Part shown: piece by piece, positions 6,951 through 7,810 of the stretch
How positions within the stretch are numbered: position 1 is the stretch's first letter
How the letters are laid out: each line of letters starts with the position of its first letter
Source of the DNA: an uncultured Clostridium sp.
GTDB lineage: Bacteria > Bacillota_A > Clostridia > Lachnospirales > Lachnospiraceae
Reading direction: 5' to 3'
NCBI GenBank assembly: GCA_947174825.1
Contig: CAMWKN010000054.1
Span: forward strand, 1-7,810
Length of the DNA stretch: 7,810 bases
Program-made: the position numbers and the translations under genes
Notes under the pieces: model-generated
Told to the model about the DNA's origin: nothing
Database searches by the model: none
What the model saw: only the letters and a program-made list of their open reading frames with translations

Positions 6951-7762
6951 ATGTTTATACGCCCGCTTCTACTAAAATCGTCCATAATACTCGTGCAGAT
7001 ATGACAAATAGATTGTTTGTTCCTCAGCCGGTGCATCTTGTTCAATATGATAAGAGGCTGCCGATTCTTGCGGTTAGGATGTATCGGGATGGACAATTGT
7101 ATACAATACCAGATTCTGCAAAAGTAAATATTCGTCTTGGAAAAAAGGACAGAACATTCGTGTATAATCCTGCTCTTGGCGTGGACAGCACTAAAACGAT
7201 TGTTTATTTTGAGATTTCGCTTCAAATGGTAACATTGTTTGGTGAAGTAAATCCGGTTGTTGAGATTGATATTGCGGATCAGATTGCCGCTTCCAGTCCG
7301 ATTCCTATTTTGATTGACCGCAATCCGGTTCAGGAGGATATGATTGAGTCCAGTATAGAGTATATTACAGCCAAGGAATATGCTGAGAAGGCGGTTGAGG
7401 CGGCAAATAAAGCGAAAACGTCAGAGACGAATGCAAAGGCTAGTGAAACGGCAGCGAAAGCATCAGAGACGAAAGCGAAAACGTCAGAGACGAATGCAAA
7501 AGCCAGTGAGAATGCAGCGAAAACATCGGAGACGAAAGCGAAAACATCAGAGACGAATGCAAAGGCCAGTGAAAGCGTAGCAAAAGTGTCAGAGGCGAAA
7601 GCGAAAACATCAGAGACGAATGCAAAGGCCAGTGAAAACGCGGCGAAAGCGTCAGAGATGAATGCGAAAACGTCAGAGATGAATGCGAAAGCCAGTGAGA
7701 CGGCAGCTAAGATATCTGAAGAGATTGCGAAAGAGGTAGAAAAGCCGTCAAAAGCATACTAG
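6947..7762 (+). CDS. BppU-like upper baseplate protein with coiled-coil heptad tail, possibly frameshifted at its 3' end
   Basis: Residues 1 to about 130 match the BppU N-terminal domain family, which in phage TP901-1 docks on Dit and holds the receptor-binding proteins. The recognisable stretch runs from VHLVQYDKRLPILAVRMYRDG through IRLGKKDRTFVYNPALGV and ISLQMVTLFGEVNPVVEIDI to ILIDRNPVQEDMIESS. From residue 156 to 260 the protein is a perfect series of fifteen heptads of the AKxSExx type, like the collagen-free helical repeats of phage side-tail-fibre proteins, probably a long trimeric coiled coil or alpha-helical rod. The protein then ends at residue 271 with no globular C-terminal domain, which is unusual, as BppU relatives carry a distal domain or receptor-binding part. 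The -1 frame continues openly beyond 7744, so the stop at 7760-7762 may be the product of a frameshift. Confidence 0.85.
   Translation: MNVYTPASTKIVHNTRADMTNRLFVPQPVHLVQYDKRLPILAVRMYRDGQLYTIPDSAKVNIRLGKKDRTFVYNPALGVDSTKTIVYFEISLQMVTLFGEVNPVVEIDIADQIAASSPIPILIDRNPVQEDMIESSIEYITAKEYAEKAVEAANKAKTSETNAKASETAAKASETKAKTSETNAKASENAAKTSETKAKTSETNAKASESVAKVSEAKAKTSETNAKASENAAKASEMNAKTSEMNAKASETAAKISEEIAKEVEKPSKAY
7412..7726 (+). repeat. Five 63-bp units, each three heptads (15 x 21 bp), in the BppU-like gene
   Basis: Units begin at 7412, 7475, 7538, 7601 and 7664 with no indels. In each unit heptad 1 is AKTSETN (AKTSEMN in unit 5), heptad 2 is AKASE with a variable end, and heptad 3 is more variable. 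Codon choice confirms the 63-bp unit: the Ser of heptad 2 is AGT in all five units, while the Ser of heptads 1 and 3 is always a TCN codon. The array therefore grew by copying 63-bp blocks as well as from an older 21-bp unit. Confidence 0.93.
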
Positions 7763-7810
7763 AAGAAAGCGCTCTAAAGACCGACTACCGCTGCCGAGGA
7801 CGTGGCATGT
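7720..7810 (+). other. Open -1 frame that may be the displaced continuation of the BppU-like protein, open at the right edge
   Basis: The frame one base behind that of the BppU-like gene has its last stop at 7717-7719 and is then open to the end. From 7744 it reads AVKSILEESALKTDYRCRGR and so on, so joining it at the A-run 7740-7743 gives a smooth helical continuation (AKEVEK then AVKSILEES). The main frame stops at 7760, and the third frame has a stop within the BppU-like gene (TAG 7734-7736). Whether this is a programmed shift, a natural mutation or a base-call error cannot be seen here. Alternatively, 7763-7810 is intergenic and the next gene starts at ATG 7807. Confidence 0.4.
7796..7809 (+). 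promoter_or_regulatory. Possible ribosome binding site and start codon of a next gene
   Basis: GAGGA (7796-7800) is followed after 6 nt by ATG (7807-7809). If the BppU-like gene really ends at 7762, this could start the next gene. It is weaker than the sites used elsewhere in the operon, and only one codon is visible, so it is offered only as the alternative to the frameshift reading. Confidence 0.25.

Noticed and set aside
7380..7580. Very Arg/Lys-rich plus-strand frame overlapping the heptad array
   Set aside because: It is the +1 reading of the GCG-AAA-rich heptad codons. The basic composition follows from the repeat, and there is no initiation signal.
7412..7726. Regular direct repeats that could suggest a CRISPR array
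   Set aside because: The repeats are contiguous with no spacers, are in frame, and encode a coiled-coil rod; there are no cas genes.
1..7762. Internal promoters or rho-independent terminators between the genes
   Set aside because: Genes overlap or are separated by at most 16 nt, and no GC-rich hairpin with a following T-run was seen at any junction.
7779..7810. Residual sequencing adapter at the right end (CGCTGCCGA resembles part of a transposase adapter)
   Set aside because: Only a short stretch resembles it and the flanking bases do not match the mosaic end sequence, so this is not supported.

Overview
The window is one tightly packed stretch of a tailed-phage (siphophage or prophage) tail-tip operon, read entirely on the + strand. 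Strong AGGAGG-type ribosome binding sites, UUG start codons, moderate-to-low GC (low forties per cent by eye) and the protein families all point to a phage of a low-GC Gram-positive host (Bacillota). A gut clostridial host such as Lachnospiraceae is the best guess from remembered similarity of the tape measure and tail-spike proteins, but this was not tested. No integrase, lysogeny, lysis, tRNA or host gene is in view, so prophage and lytic phage cannot be told apart.

Layout, left to right: (1) the C-terminal 1310 residues of a tape measure protein (TMP), open at the left edge and ending at 3933; (2) a 239-aa distal tail protein (Dit, 3924-4643); (3) a 703-aa tail-associated protein of the prophage-tail/Tal type (4628-6739), which forms the tail tip hub and carries a C-terminal extension; (4) a 64-aa protein of unknown function (6756-6950); (5) a BppU-like upper baseplate protein (6947-7762) whose C-terminal half is a pure 7-residue repeat. 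Three of the four gene junctions overlap (10, 16 and 4 nt) and the fourth gap is 16 nt, so there is no room for internal promoters or terminators and translation is probably coupled.

The genes act together in tail assembly. The TMP sets tail length and sits inside the tube. Dit forms the ring that joins the tube to the tip. Tal closes the tube below Dit. BppU-like proteins dock on Dit and hold out receptor-binding parts. This order (TMP, Dit, Tal, then baseplate/receptor-binding genes) is the classic TP901-1/SPP1-type arrangement.

The most striking signals are repeats. The TMP holds three unrelated repeat families: a 180-bp tandem duplication of about 94% identity at the left edge, a 186-bp (62-aa) family in five to six copies, and a 132-bp (44-aa) family in about five copies. 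The BppU-like gene has fifteen heptads arranged as five 63-bp super-units. Right after these heptads the frame stops at 7762, but the -1 frame stays open to the window end and reads on naturally from an A-AAG site at 7741-7744. This suggests a frameshift (natural, programmed or a sequence error) that splits the receptor-side protein. The last 30 bases are also clearly more GC-rich than the rest. I see no evidence of a wholly new system; the interest lies in repeat-driven length variation and in the broken or recoded end of the BppU-like gene.
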